Assembly: GCA_024346835.1 (NCBI GenBank)
Contig: AP024867.1
Coordinates: 744,001-808,000, forward strand
Length of the DNA stretch: 64,000 nt
Origin: Vibrio comitans
Lineage (GTDB): Bacteria > Pseudomonadota > Gammaproteobacteria > Enterobacterales > Vibrionaceae
Direction of reading: 5' to 3'
Shown here one piece after another: positions 36,951 through 45,867 of the stretch (position 1 is its first letter; every line of letters starts with the position of its first letter). The position numbers and the translations under genes are program-made. The notes under the pieces were generated by a model. The model was not told the DNA's origin. It saw only the letters and a list, made by a program, of their open reading frames with translations, and made no database searches.

Positions 36951-38444
36951 ATGACAAATATAAATGAAACTTTCGATATGATCATCGTAGGTGGTGGAAT
37001 CAATGGGGCTGGCATAGCAGCCGATGCTGCTGGTCGCGGTTTGCAGGTGGCACTGTTTGAAGCCAATGACTTTGCAAGTGCGACTTCAAGCACTAGCTCC
37101 AAACTTATACACGGCGGCTTGCGCTATCTTGAACACTACGAATTTAGGCTGGTTTCTGAAGCTCTAGCTGAACGCGAGGTGATTCTCAATAAAGCGCCTC
37201 ATATAACTAAACCAATGCGTTTTCGCTTGCCTCATAGACCTTTTCTTCGCCCTGCATGGATGATTCGTTCAGGATTGTTTCTGTACGATATACTGGCTAG
37301 CCGCAACACTTTACCGGGCACTCGTACGGTTAACCTTTCACAAAGCGGGATGTTTGTAGACGCAATCAAAAAAGGCTTTGAATACTCCGATTGTTGGGTT
37401 GATGATGCGAGATTGGTCATAGCTAATATACTGGATGCTCAGCGACGTGGCGCACTGACCTACAATTACTCAGAAGTGACTAGTACCCAGCAAGTTGATG
37501 GTTTATGGCGCGTCACCGTGTTAGATAAGCGCAGCGGTAAAAGCACTAACTATTATGCTCGTTCACTTGTGAATGCTGCTGGCCCCTGGGTTGAATCTTT
37601 TATCAAAGGGCAAATGCAGCGTGAGTCACCACGCAGTATTCGCTTAGTCAAAGGTTCTCACATTATTGTGCCTAGAATTCATAGTGATGAGCAGGCTTAT
37701 ATTCTACAAAACAAAGATATGCGGATAGTTTTCGTCATTCCCTATCTTGATAAATACTCTTTAGTCGGCACAACGGATGTTGAATATAAAGGAGATCCCC
37801 GAGAATGTGAGATTAGCCAGGAAGAGACCGACTACCTAATTGATATTGTGAATCAACACTTCGTGAAAGGGATCTGTAAACAAAACATAGTGTCCAGCTA
37901 TGCAGGAGTACGACCTCTGTGTGAAGATGAATCTTCTTCTCCTCAAGCAATTACACGCGATTATACCCTTGAGCTAGAATGTGAGACCGATATCCCCCCG
38001 TTACTATCAGTGTTTGGTGGCAAGTTAACCACATACAGAAAGCTTGCTGAAGCTGCATTAGATAAGCTTAAGCCTCACTTTACTAATATGGATGACAAAT
38101 GGACGGCAACGAGTGTACTGCCGGGAGGAGATTTCGAATCTTTTGAGCAGCTTAGCCAACAGGTGGAGAAACAATATCCGTGGCTATCAAGTGCGCTTGC
38201 AAAGCGATACTTGAATCAATTTGGGTGCGATATTCACAATGTTCTTCAAGGTGTCACTTGTGAAAGTGAGCTTGGTAACCAGATCGCTCCAAGCCTATTC
38301 GAGGCAGAAATACGCTATCTGGTTGAAATAGAACAAGCGTATCAACCACAGGATATCTTAAAAAGGCGAACTAAGTTGGGGTTAGGCTATACACTTGAAG
38401 AAACCAAAGCTGTCCAAGACTATTTAGATAGCTATATTCATTGA
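36951..38444 (+). CDS. FAD-dependent glycerol-3-phosphate dehydrogenase (GlpD-like)
   Basis: A 497-residue flavoprotein, close to the 501 residues of E. coli GlpD. It has the FAD motif GGGINGAGIAADAAGRG, the family blocks SSTSSKLIHGGLRYLE and FRLPHRPFLRP, GTTDVEYKGDP, SYAGVRPLCED and GGKLTTYRKLAE. It oxidises G3P to dihydroxyacetone phosphate with electrons passing to quinone. I start at ATG 36951, 3 residues before the conserved part with GGAAAA upstream, and not at the upstream TTG. It is the last gene of the operon and gives it a metabolic end point. Confidence 0.92.
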   Translation: MTNINETFDMIIVGGGINGAGIAADAAGRGLQVALFEANDFASATSSTSSKLIHGGLRYLEHYEFRLVSEALAEREVILNKAPHITKPMRFRLPHRPFLRPAWMIRSGLFLYDILASRNTLPGTRTVNLSQSGMFVDAIKKGFEYSDCWVDDARLVIANILDAQRRGALTYNYSEVTSTQQVDGLWRVTVLDKRSGKSTNYYARSLVNAAGPWVESFIKGQMQRESPRSIRLVKGSHIIVPRIHSDEQAYILQNKDMRIVFVIPYLDKYSLVGTTDVEYKGDPRECEISQEETDYLIDIVNQHFVKGICKQNIVSSYAGVRPLCEDESSSPQAITRDYTLELECETDIPPLLSVFGGKLTTYRKLAEAALDKLKPHFTNMDDKWTATSVLPGGDFESFEQLSQQVEKQYPWLSSALAKRYLNQFGCDIHNVLQGVTCESELGNQIAPSLFEAEIRYLVEIEQAYQPQDILKRRTKLGLGYTLEETKAVQDYLDSYIH

Positions 38445-38678
38445 TGTTGCATAGGATTATTTTGTCTTGTCTATGACAGTGTCAGATAGCAAACGGAATG
38501 CGATTAAGAGATTGAGCCATCATTAACCTACCCAATATTATCAATAGATTATAGAGTTGAATGGCGCTATATGTGAATTTTAGGTGAGGTCGATGTTAGG
38601 TGCTTATCTTTTTTACACTAGAGCGAAATAAAACCATCAAATTGCTGCTTGAAAGAATACGAATAGCAAGAGTGATGA

Positions 38679-38700
38679 GACCAAGCCTAAGGGCTTGGTC
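38679..38700. terminator. Terminator hairpin between convergent operons
   Basis: GACCAAGCC (38679-38687) / GGCTTGGTC (38692-38700), followed by TTGATTTTGAT on the plus strand. It can serve both the G3P operon and the porin gene. Confidence 0.75.
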
Positions 38701-38718
38701 TTGATTTTGATGTTAGGT

Positions 38719-39669
38719 CTAGAATTTCCAGACAATACCTACTTTAGAGAAGAAGATATCTTGGTCAGGCGCATTGCCTTTACTGGTTTCTAGCATCTTG
38801 TATTGAATGTCAGCCAGTATTGAGAAGGTATCGTTAATTGGTAGCTCGGTATACAGAGCATAGATATTGTAATCGTGCTTCATTTGACCAGCTGCGCCTT
38901 CTAGCCAACCGTTCTCATAGCGAAGCTCTAGGTAGTTACCATTGTCGAAGTTGAACTGCACTAGTGGCTTCACTGCAAACTCGCGATAGTTCCAGTCGTT
39001 ATCCACATCTACATAAAGCACTTTTGCACCAAGGTTGATACTGTCAGTCAGGTTGTAGAGGTAAAGCGGTTCAGTTTCGAAGAATGCGCCGTTATCTCCA
39101 TGATTGTCTTCATAACCTAGTTCTACATTCACATGTAAGAAGTGGTTTCCAAGATCAAAGTCTAGCCCAGGCTTGAATTTATATTTGTCATAGTTCCAGC
39201 CGTAGCCGTTACCGATCACTTTCTCATACCCCATAAATAGGTTACCGCGAATGTTTTCGCTGATAGGGAAGAAGAAGGCTGGAATAAGTTCGGTGTAGTT
39301 AGCTTGGCCTACAGAGTTGCCGTCGTCCTTGAAGTGAATTTCTTTTAATACGTAGCCCATGCTGAAGTAATCAGTCACTCGTGTGAATCCATCGGCGTAG
39401 ATGTAGTGAAGATATTCAATATTCCCTTGTCCATCAGGGTTGATGTTCTCATATTCAATACCCGTCAGGGCGCGAGTGCGAGTCGGAATGTCTCTATTTT
39501 CGATGCGTTCGATCTGAGTTTCATAGTCGTACTGATCCTGCATACTGTCCACGGTGCTTAAGTTGGCAAGTAGCATTCCGTGGGCCCCTTGATTTTCTTC
39601 CACGTTTGCAAATGTTCCAGCAGAGACAAGAAGGCCAGAGAGTAAAAATGGTGCGTATTTTTTAGTCAT
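38719..39669 (-). CDS. Outer-membrane oligosaccharide porin (OmpG-like position)
   Basis: A 316-residue exported protein with signal peptide (MTKKYAPFLLSGLLVSAGTFA) and alternating aromatic beta strands, ending in VGIVWKF with the C-terminal Phe typical of barrel proteins sorted by BamA. The place next to an ABC sugar importer, GH94 phosphorylase and LacI regulator mirrors E. coli ompG beside the ycj genes, so it probably lets oligosaccharides across the outer membrane. KdgM-type porins are the alternative family. A GAAACGTTTC operator lies 39 bases upstream. Confidence 0.78.
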   Translation of the reverse strand: MTKKYAPFLLSGLLVSAGTFANVEENQGAHGMLLANLSTVDSMQDQYDYETQIERIENRDIPTRTRALTGIEYENINPDGQGNIEYLHYIYADGFTRVTDYFSMGYVLKEIHFKDDGNSVGQANYTELIPAFFFPISENIRGNLFMGYEKVIGNGYGWNYDKYKFKPGLDFDLGNHFLHVNVELGYEDNHGDNGAFFETEPLYLYNLTDSINLGAKVLYVDVDNDWNYREFAVKPLVQFNFDNGNYLELRYENGWLEGAAGQMKHDYNIYALYTELPINDTFSILADIQYKMLETSKGNAPDQDIFFSKVGIVWKF

Positions 39670-39707
39670 TTTGAACCACTATTGTTGTTATTTGGATAGT
39701 TGGATTT

Positions 39708-39717
39708 GAAACGTTTC
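39708..39717 (+). promoter_or_regulatory. LacI-family operator, porin side
   Basis: The perfect palindrome GAAACGTTTC, within TTGAAACGTTTCGA, lies 39 bases before the porin start. It matches the sites at 40147 and 44794. Confidence 0.82.
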
Positions 39718-40146
39718 GATAAAGATACTCCGATCTATACATTCATAATTCAAATGGTTGTAGTAAAAGTGTGACTCACTTCAGAAACAAAAAATGAGCA
39801 ATTCACGCATTTTAATATTAAGTTATTGAAATGATTGAGTTTAATTTGTTTGTTATGAGCGGTTTCTGGTAGTGCGTAAAGATCTATTTTGAGCAATGTC
39901 ACAAAATTGAAATCGAAACAATTTGTTTCTTCTCTGCGTAACCTCATGATTTTTATGCTTATTAGTGTTTTTACCAGTTTGGGAACTTTACTGGTAGAAG
40001 CTTTGTCAGCCCTTGTACAATAAGGGCTCGATAGCAGGTTAATGTATAAGTTGTATGAATGAAATTGAGTAGCGACCTACATCACGCTTTTACTCAGAAC
40101 GAGGCTTAGTACGGTTGACCAAAGCAATTTTCAGGTTATCTTTGTT

Positions 40147-40156
40147 GAAACGTTTC
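40147..40156 (+). promoter_or_regulatory. LacI-family operator, ABC side
   Basis: GAAACGTTTC again, within TTGAAACGTTTCTA, 20 bases before the ATPase start. It overlaps the leader and should repress transcription when bound. Confidence 0.82.
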
Positions 40157-40176
40157 TACTCATAGAGGAAGCAGAC

Positions 40177-41295
40177 ATGGCAAGTGTCAAACTGCAGGAA
40201 ATTAATAAGGTATATGAAAATGGATTTCATGCTCTTCACGATATCAATCTAGATATCGAAGATGGGGAGTTTATGGTTTTAGTAGGGCCATCAGGCTGTG
40301 CTAAATCTACAATGCTGCGCATGGTCGCAGGGTTAGAGAGTGTATCGGACGGTGGTTTGTCTATTGGTGAGCAGCTGTGTAATGACGTTGCGCCTAAAGA
40401 CCGAGGTATTGCGATGGTTTTTCAAAACTATGCGCTTTATCCACATATGACCGCTTATGAAAATATGGCCTTTGGTCTTGAGACAGCAAAGAGGCCAAAA
40501 GCTGAAATTGAACAGCGTGTCTCAGAAGCGGCAGAACTCCTAGAGATCACTGACCTTCTGGCTAGAAAACCAAAGCAGATGTCTGGCGGTCAACGTCAAC
40601 GAGTTGCGCTAGGGCGAGCTATGGTTCGCAAGCCTGAGGTATTTTTGTTCGACGAGCCTCTTTCCAACCTAGATGCTAAATTGCGAGTTTCTATGCGTTT
40701 GCGTATCAGCAAACTACATCAACAGCTCAAACAAGCAGGCAATCCAGCCACCATGATCTATGTTACACACGATCAAGTGGAAGCGATGACCATGGGCGAT
40801 CGTGTTTGTATTATGAACAAAGGGCGCTTGATGCAGGTAGATACTCCAATGGAGGTGTATCACAACCCTAAGAACAAGTTTGTTGCTGAGTTTATTGGCT
40901 CACCAGCAATGAATATGCTTCCGGGGACACTTGTAAAGGCAAGTGACAACATGTCGGTGTCTATTGCAGATCTCTCTCTTAACTTACCGCAAAGCAAGCA
41001 AACACAAGCATCACTCTGGGAGGATAAATCGGTTTATCTCGGTATTCGCCCTGAACATCTTGAGCTAGCGGAGGCGTCAGACAAAGAGGCAATCGAAGTC
41101 ACTATCATGGCAGTAGAGGAGCTTGGCTCTGAGAAATTCCTACACACCCAAGTGAATGGTTGCAGCTTAGTTTGTAAATTAATCAATCATGAAACGCCCC
41201 TTTCTGCAGGTGAAACCTGTCACCTCAAGTTGAACATGGCTAAGTGTCATCTGTTCGACGAAAGCACTGAATTTAATATTTTCTACAACAAGTAA
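40177..41295 (+). CDS. ABC sugar importer ATP-binding protein (MsmX/UgpC/MalK type)
   Basis: A 372-residue ATPase of carbohydrate (CUT1) importers. Walker A is GPSGCAKST (37-45), with Ala where most have Gly (A42), a variant I recall from oligogalacturonide importers. The signature MSGGQ (135-139), Walker B (FLFDEPLSNLDAKL) and the C-terminal regulatory domain (YLGIRPEHLEL) are present. It serves the permeases encoded at 47144-48843, with which it shares the GAAACGTTTC operator. Start ATG with AGAGGAAG upstream. Confidence 0.93.
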   Translation: MASVKLQEINKVYENGFHALHDINLDIEDGEFMVLVGPSGCAKSTMLRMVAGLESVSDGGLSIGEQLCNDVAPKDRGIAMVFQNYALYPHMTAYENMAFGLETAKRPKAEIEQRVSEAAELLEITDLLARKPKQMSGGQRQRVALGRAMVRKPEVFLFDEPLSNLDAKLRVSMRLRISKLHQQLKQAGNPATMIYVTHDQVEAMTMGDRVCIMNKGRLMQVDTPMEVYHNPKNKFVAEFIGSPAMNMLPGTLVKASDNMSVSIADLSLNLPQSKQTQASLWEDKSVYLGIRPEHLELAEASDKEAIEVTIMAVEELGSEKFLHTQVNGCSLVCKLINHETPLSAGETCHLKLNMAKCHLFDESTEFNIFYNK

Positions 41296-41330
41296 TCTTG
41301 AAGTTGTGCCTTTTTGGAGATGTAATCGCA

Positions 41331-44300
41331 ATGTTGTTCAACGCACCAACTCATACTAAGAAGATTGGCAACGGCTCTTTAGCCCTAGAATTCAATGCCA
41401 ACAACACCCTACACGCTATCAGAGTAGGTAATTTAATGGTCTCTCAGTTTGAGACGCCCACGACTCAAAACGCAATTTCTAATATTTTTCTACGTGAACA
41501 TAACGATGGTCGCTTTGAGGTGACTCCACTTCTGTTCTCAAATGCTGACATCGAGACCTTCGAGCTTTCTGGGAATCGTATCGGCTGGAAAACCACTACA
41601 GATAAGTGGACTGCTACCGTTATTGCATCGGTTGCCGAGTTAACAAATACCTATTTCTATCAAGTTGAAGTCTCTGCTCGCACTGAGATGACCTATGACC
41701 TTGTCTATGGTCAAGATATGGCTCTTGCGGATACTGGCGCAGTTAAGACTAATGAAGCCTATTGCTGTCAGTATCTTGATCACCAAGTATTCAATGCGGA
41801 CGATACCGGCTATACGGTTTGCAGCCGTCAGAATCTACCACAAAGCAGTGGTAACCCTATGATTCAATTGGGTTCCATGTCTAAAGTTATCGCGTACAGT
41901 ACCGATGGTTATCAGTTCTTTGGTAATCAATACAAGGTTGATCAGGTTATCCCTGCACTGCAGCAGCCAACCCTTTGCAGTGAAAAGTATCAATATGAAA
42001 TGGCTTATATTGCCCTACAAACAGAAGCTGTTTCGTTGACCAACGGTGAAAGTGAGGCGACGGCTTTCTACGGGATGATCGAAATGGATTGTCCTAAATC
42101 TAATGTTAAGTTAGCTAAACCTATTAGTGACATTGCCAATGCTCTAGTAAACACTGCGTGGGACGTTGAACGTCAGGTAGAGCTATTTGACAGCGAGCTA
42201 TTTAAAGACAACGTCATTGTTGGTGAGTCACTCACAGCAATTGAAGTTAATGAGTTTTTCTGTGAGCCAAGTGAGCGACGCTTTGAAGAGAATCGTGAGC
42301 AAGAACTGCTTTCTTTCTTCTACGGTGACAACCACTACGTGACGCTTCAAGAAAAAGAGAAGCACCTTGAGCGAGCAACCGGTCATGTTATCTCTTCGGG
42401 TAATAACCAAGATTGCCAACAGGCAATCATGAGCTCTACTCACCATATCTTCGGTATCTTTAACTCCCAGCTTACCCTAGGTAACACCTCTTTCAACAAG
42501 CTCCTAGGTGTGAATCGAAATAGCTTAAACCAATTCAAACATACGGGTCAGCGTATTTGGGTGAAACAAGAAGCGGGTTATGCGGTTCTTGGTATGCCAT
42601 CCGCTTATGAAGTGGGACTGAACTTTTCTCGCTGGGTTTATAAGTATCAAAACGGCTTTATCTTGGTAACTAGCTTCTCTTCAGCCGAAGAACCAGCTGT
42701 TCAAATAGACATCGAGACCAAGGGCTTAGACAAGGCACTGGATATCCAGATATCCCATCAGCTTGTATTTGGTAACAATGAGAATGAGTCCGAGGTTAAG
42801 GTTAGTCGCGATCACAACACCTTTGTCGTATCTGGTAATGATTCATTGATTGCTAACAAGAGCGAAGGTCTGAGCTTTGTTATTAACCCGAGCTCAAACC
42901 TAGCTGAAGCTGAACTAATCCAAGATTCTGAGACTGGCTCAGCTCAGTTCCTGATGCTTAAAGGCACTTTAACTGACAAGGCGAGCATTACTTTTGGTGG
43001 CACACTAAATGGTGCTGATACTCGTGACATTACGCTAGATTTTGCCATCGAGAAAGGCTTGTACCAAGTCAACCAAGATGCGCTCATCAAGCAGTTTAGT
43101 ATTAAGCTTTCCAACGATGAAGATAGCAGCCAAAAGCTCAACGATATGATGCAGTGGTTTACTCACAATGCTCTGGTTCACTACAGCACACCGCATGGCC
43201 TAGAGCAATATTCTGGCGCGGCTTGGGGTACTCGAGATGTATCACAGGGTCCGTTCGAATTCTTCATGGCAATGCAAGAGTACGACAAGGTAGAGCAGTT
43301 ACTAGAGACTATTTATAGTCACCAATACATTGAAACGGGTACCTGGCCACAATGGTTTATGTTCGATAACTATGCGTCCATTCAACAAGAAGAGGCTCAT
43401 GGTGATATCGTTGTGTGGCCACTTAAGGCGCTAGCGGATTACATCAATACCACCTCAAATGTAGATATCCTTGAGACCCAAGTCCCATTCACTAGCATTG
43501 ACAAAGAGTTTGGTTTTACAGAGGAAACAACAACCCTGTTCGCACACGTTGAGCGTCAGATCAAACACATCGAAGACAACCTAGTTCCGGGAACCTTCTT
43601 GTCATGCTATGGCGACGGTGATTGGGATGACACCCTGCAACCGGCAAACCAGTCCTTGCGAGAGAACATGGTAAGTGGATGGACTATTCCTCTTACACTG
43701 CAAGCACTGCAAACCATGATCACCGCTCTTGAGGGGCATCGAGAGTACGCGACTTTCTCCAGCAAACTGGCCGAGTTGTTTGACAACATGCATGCCGACT
43801 ATCAGAAGTATCTGATTAAAGACGAAACCATTGCTGGCTTTATTCACTTCGCTCGTGATGATAAAGGTGAAGTAGAAGAGATCGAATACCTTCTGCATCC
43901 ATCGGATAAGAAAACGGGCATAAAGCACCGCTTGTTGCCAGCAAGTCGCTCTATTATCGCGGAGACTTTCAGTTCTGAGATGGCCAAGAGCCATATGGCG
44001 GTTATACAAGACAAACTGGTTTACCCGGATGGTGTACGCCTGATGGATAGGATGGCGGAGTACAAAGCTGGAGAGCAAACCTACTTCAAACGTGCTGAGT
44101 TGGCTGCAAACCTAGGTCGTGAGGTGGGTCTCCAGTACTGCCATGCACACATCCGCTTCATTGAAGCATTGTGTAAGCTAGGTGATGCGAAATCAGTGTT
44201 CGAGAACCTGTTCAAAATTGTGCCTATGGGTATCCAAAGTACGGTTGCGAACGCTGCAGTGCGTCAATCTAACGCCTATTTCTCAAGCTCCGATGCTCGC

Positions 44301-44711
44301 TTTAACGATAGATACCAAGCTTATGCCTCTATGGATAAGGTAATGAACGGCGAAGTGGAAGTGAAGGGTGGATGGCGTATCTACTCAAGTGGCCCAGGTA
44401 TTTATATTAATCAGATCATCCACAGTGTTTTGGGTTTACGTTTCTTGAAACAAGATCTGATTCTTGACCCAGTAATTGACCGAAATGTGGGTGATGTATG
44501 CCTGAACTTCAATCTGTTCGGTAAGCCTGTTGAAATCACAATTACGACTTCACAGGGAGAGCATACCCCTAAATCTATCGCTGTTAACGGTATTGAGGCG
44601 CCATTTAGCCTTGAACCAAACCGTTATCGAACCGGTGGAGCCCGCGTTTCGGCTGAGTGGCTGAAAAAACAACTCACGGATAACGATAATAAGTTATTGA
44701 TTAAACTGTAG
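41331..44711 (+). CDS. GH94 phosphorylase, probable 1,2-beta-oligoglucan phosphorylase
   Basis: An 1126-residue cytoplasmic GH94 enzyme. The catalytic (alpha/alpha)6 domain occupies the C-terminal half, with the acid motif D764-W-D-D767, TWPQWFMFDNYASIQ, and HGDIVVWPLKALADYI upstream. The long N-terminal beta-sandwich part (over 500 residues) is characteristic of 1,2-beta-oligoglucan phosphorylases (about 1100 residues), as in Listeria innocua Lin1839; cellobiose phosphorylases are about 800. Such enzymes split sophorooligosaccharides with phosphate, giving glucose-1-phosphate. I start at ATG 41331, with GGAGA 10 bases upstream. It follows the ATPase gene directly. The substrate is inferred from length and context. 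Confidence 0.8.
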   Translation: MLFNAPTHTKKIGNGSLALEFNANNTLHAIRVGNLMVSQFETPTTQNAISNIFLREHNDGRFEVTPLLFSNADIETFELSGNRIGWKTTTDKWTATVIASVAELTNTYFYQVEVSARTEMTYDLVYGQDMALADTGAVKTNEAYCCQYLDHQVFNADDTGYTVCSRQNLPQSSGNPMIQLGSMSKVIAYSTDGYQFFGNQYKVDQVIPALQQPTLCSEKYQYEMAYIALQTEAVSLTNGESEATAFYGMIEMDCPKSNVKLAKPISDIANALVNTAWDVERQVELFDSELFKDNVIVGESLTAIEVNEFFCEPSERRFEENREQELLSFFYGDNHYVTLQEKEKHLERATGHVISSGNNQDCQQAIMSSTHHIFGIFNSQLTLGNTSFNKLLGVNRNSLNQFKHTGQRIWVKQEAGYAVLGMPSAYEVGLNFSRWVYKYQNGFILVTSFSSAEEPAVQIDIETKGLDKALDIQISHQLVFGNNENESEVKVSRDHNTFVVSGNDSLIANKSEGLSFVINPSSNLAEAELIQDSETGSAQFLMLKGTLTDKASITFGGTLNGADTRDITLDFAIEKGLYQVNQDALIKQFSIKLSNDEDSSQKLNDMMQWFTHNALVHYSTPHGLEQYSGAAWGTRDVSQGPFEFFMAMQEYDKVEQLLETIYSHQYIETGTWPQWFMFDNYASIQQEEAHGDIVVWPLKALADYINTTSNVDILETQVPFTSIDKEFGFTEETTTLFAHVERQIKHIEDNLVPGTFLSCYGDGDWDDTLQPANQSLRENMVSGWTIPLTLQALQTMITALEGHREYATFSSKLAELFDNMHADYQKYLIKDETIAGFIHFARDDKGEVEEIEYLLHPSDKKTGIKHRLLPASRSIIAETFSSEMAKSHMAVIQDKLVYPDGVRLMDRMAEYKAGEQTYFKRAELAANLGREVGLQYCHAHIRFIEALCKLGDAKSVFENLFKIVPMGIQSTVANAAVRQSNAYFSSSDARFNDRYQAYASMDKVMNGEVEVKGGWRIYSSGPGIYINQIIHSVLGLRFLKQDLILDPVIDRNVGDVCLNFNLFGKPVEITITTSQGEHTPKSIAVNGIEAPFSLEPNRYRTGGARVSAEWLKKQLTDNDNKLLIKL

Positions 44712-44720
44712 TAAATGCGA

Positions 44721-44759
44721 GTGGTAGCTCATTGACACAATTCGATGATGAGCTATCAC
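44721..44759 (+). terminator. Hairpin after the phosphorylase gene
   Basis: GTGGTAGCTCAT (44721-44732) pairs with ATGAGCTATCAC (44748-44759) with one G-U pair. It has no T-run, so it is an intercistronic hairpin or a weak terminator. Confidence 0.45.
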
Positions 44760-44793
44760 ATGGTTTCTATTGGCTTTATTTGTGAAATTGATA

Positions 44794-44803
44794 GAATCGT
44801 TTC
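44794..44803 (+). promoter_or_regulatory. LacI-family operator before the regulator gene
   Basis: GAATCGTTTC, one base from the GAAACGTTTC of the two other sites. It is 70 bases before the LacI-type gene and is followed by a related half site (AAACGGTTTTC, 44807-44817). Confidence 0.6.
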
Positions 44804-44872
44804 AATAAACGGTTTTCTCTAATGAAACCACCAATAAGGCCAGGAAACTGGCGATAATCTAAGGAGATGCAA

Positions 44873-45856
44873 GTGAAGGTGACCATCAAAGACGTGGCAA
44901 AAAAGGCCAGTGTTTCGATATCAACCGTCTCTTATGCAATCAACGGCAGTGATCGCATCAGTGAAGAAACCAGACAGCGTGTACTTACAGTAGCAAAAGA
45001 AATGAATTATGTTGCGAACAGCAACGCCAAGTTACTGAAACAGAAGAAAACCAAGTGTATAGGAGTGTTTTTCAACTCTTGGTTTGGTCCGATATATAGT
45101 GAGCTGGTCAAAGGCATCGAGCATATTGTTCACCAACAAGGGTATGACTTAGTCGCGTGTAGCCTTTATGGCGAAACTAACTCTACGGCTTATAAGTATC
45201 TGCGTGATCAAATGGTGGATGGCGCTATCATCCTAACCAGTACGTTTGATGACGAGTTTCTAAAGTCTATCGCCAGTGACCAGCTACCGCTGGTGGTGTT
45301 AGACCGTGAGATTGCCGCTCCTAACATATATACCATTCTAATCGATAACTTCGGCGGAGCGTTCGCAGCAACCAAAGCTCTAATTGCTTCGGGTAGCAAA
45401 AAAGTGCACTTTTTTGGTGGTCCTCAGGATTCCTATGACAATCAAAAGCGCCTAGACGGCTATATCGCAGCATTAGGATATTACAACATTGGTTTCGATA
45501 GTAAGTTACTGATTTCTTCAGACTTTACTGAGAACACTGCCTATCAGCAGATGAAAGAAATCCTACAAACGGGTGAAGCACCGAGCGCAATCTTTTCTGC
45601 GAATGACGAGATGGCTATAGGTATTTTACGCGCTGCAAATGAATTTGGGATTAAGGTTCCTGAGCAGCTAAAGATTGTTGGGTTTGATGACATTAGAATG
45701 GCTGAGCTTATCATGCCTAGGCTGACAACAGTTTCTCATCAAAAGTCCGAAATGGGTCAATTGGCTGCACAAAGGCTATTTGACGCACTGCAAGGCAATC
45801 AGCCTGAAGAACTCACTATGCTACCGACCAAGCTGATCACAAGGGAAACCTTGTAA
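44873..45856 (+). CDS. LacI-family regulator of the beta-glucan regulon
   Basis: A 327-residue regulator. The start is most likely GTG at 44873, because AAGGAG (44861-44866) is correctly spaced from it; the ATG at 44867 directly abuts the ribosome binding site. The helix-turn-helix (VTIKDVAKKASVSISTVSYA) is followed by a sugar-sensor domain (GVFFNSWFGPIYSELVKGI, PSAIFSANDEMAIGI, LKIVGFDDIRMAELIMPRLT). LacI proteins with this recognition helix typically bind GAAACGTTTC-like palindromes, of which three lie around this locus. Confidence 0.93.
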   Translation: MKVTIKDVAKKASVSISTVSYAINGSDRISEETRQRVLTVAKEMNYVANSNAKLLKQKKTKCIGVFFNSWFGPIYSELVKGIEHIVHQQGYDLVACSLYGETNSTAYKYLRDQMVDGAIILTSTFDDEFLKSIASDQLPLVVLDREIAAPNIYTILIDNFGGAFAATKALIASGSKKVHFFGGPQDSYDNQKRLDGYIAALGYYNIGFDSKLLISSDFTENTAYQQMKEILQTGEAPSAIFSANDEMAIGILRAANEFGIKVPEQLKIVGFDDIRMAELIMPRLTTVSHQKSEMGQLAAQRLFDALQGNQPEELTMLPTKLITRETL

Positions 45857-45867
45857 AGGTTGTTCGA

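Larger units (their letters stand above)
39670..40176. other. Divergent regulatory region of porin and ABC/phosphorylase operons
   Basis: It holds two GAAACGTTTC operators (39708-39717 and 40147-40156), one beside each divergent start, with about 430 AT-rich bases between. No supported gene. No perfect CRP site was found. Confidence 0.6.

Noticed and set aside
43602..44078. Antisense open frame of 158 codons within the GH94 gene
   Set aside because: It lies wholly opposite a conserved catalytic domain and has no ribosome binding site or protein-like composition.
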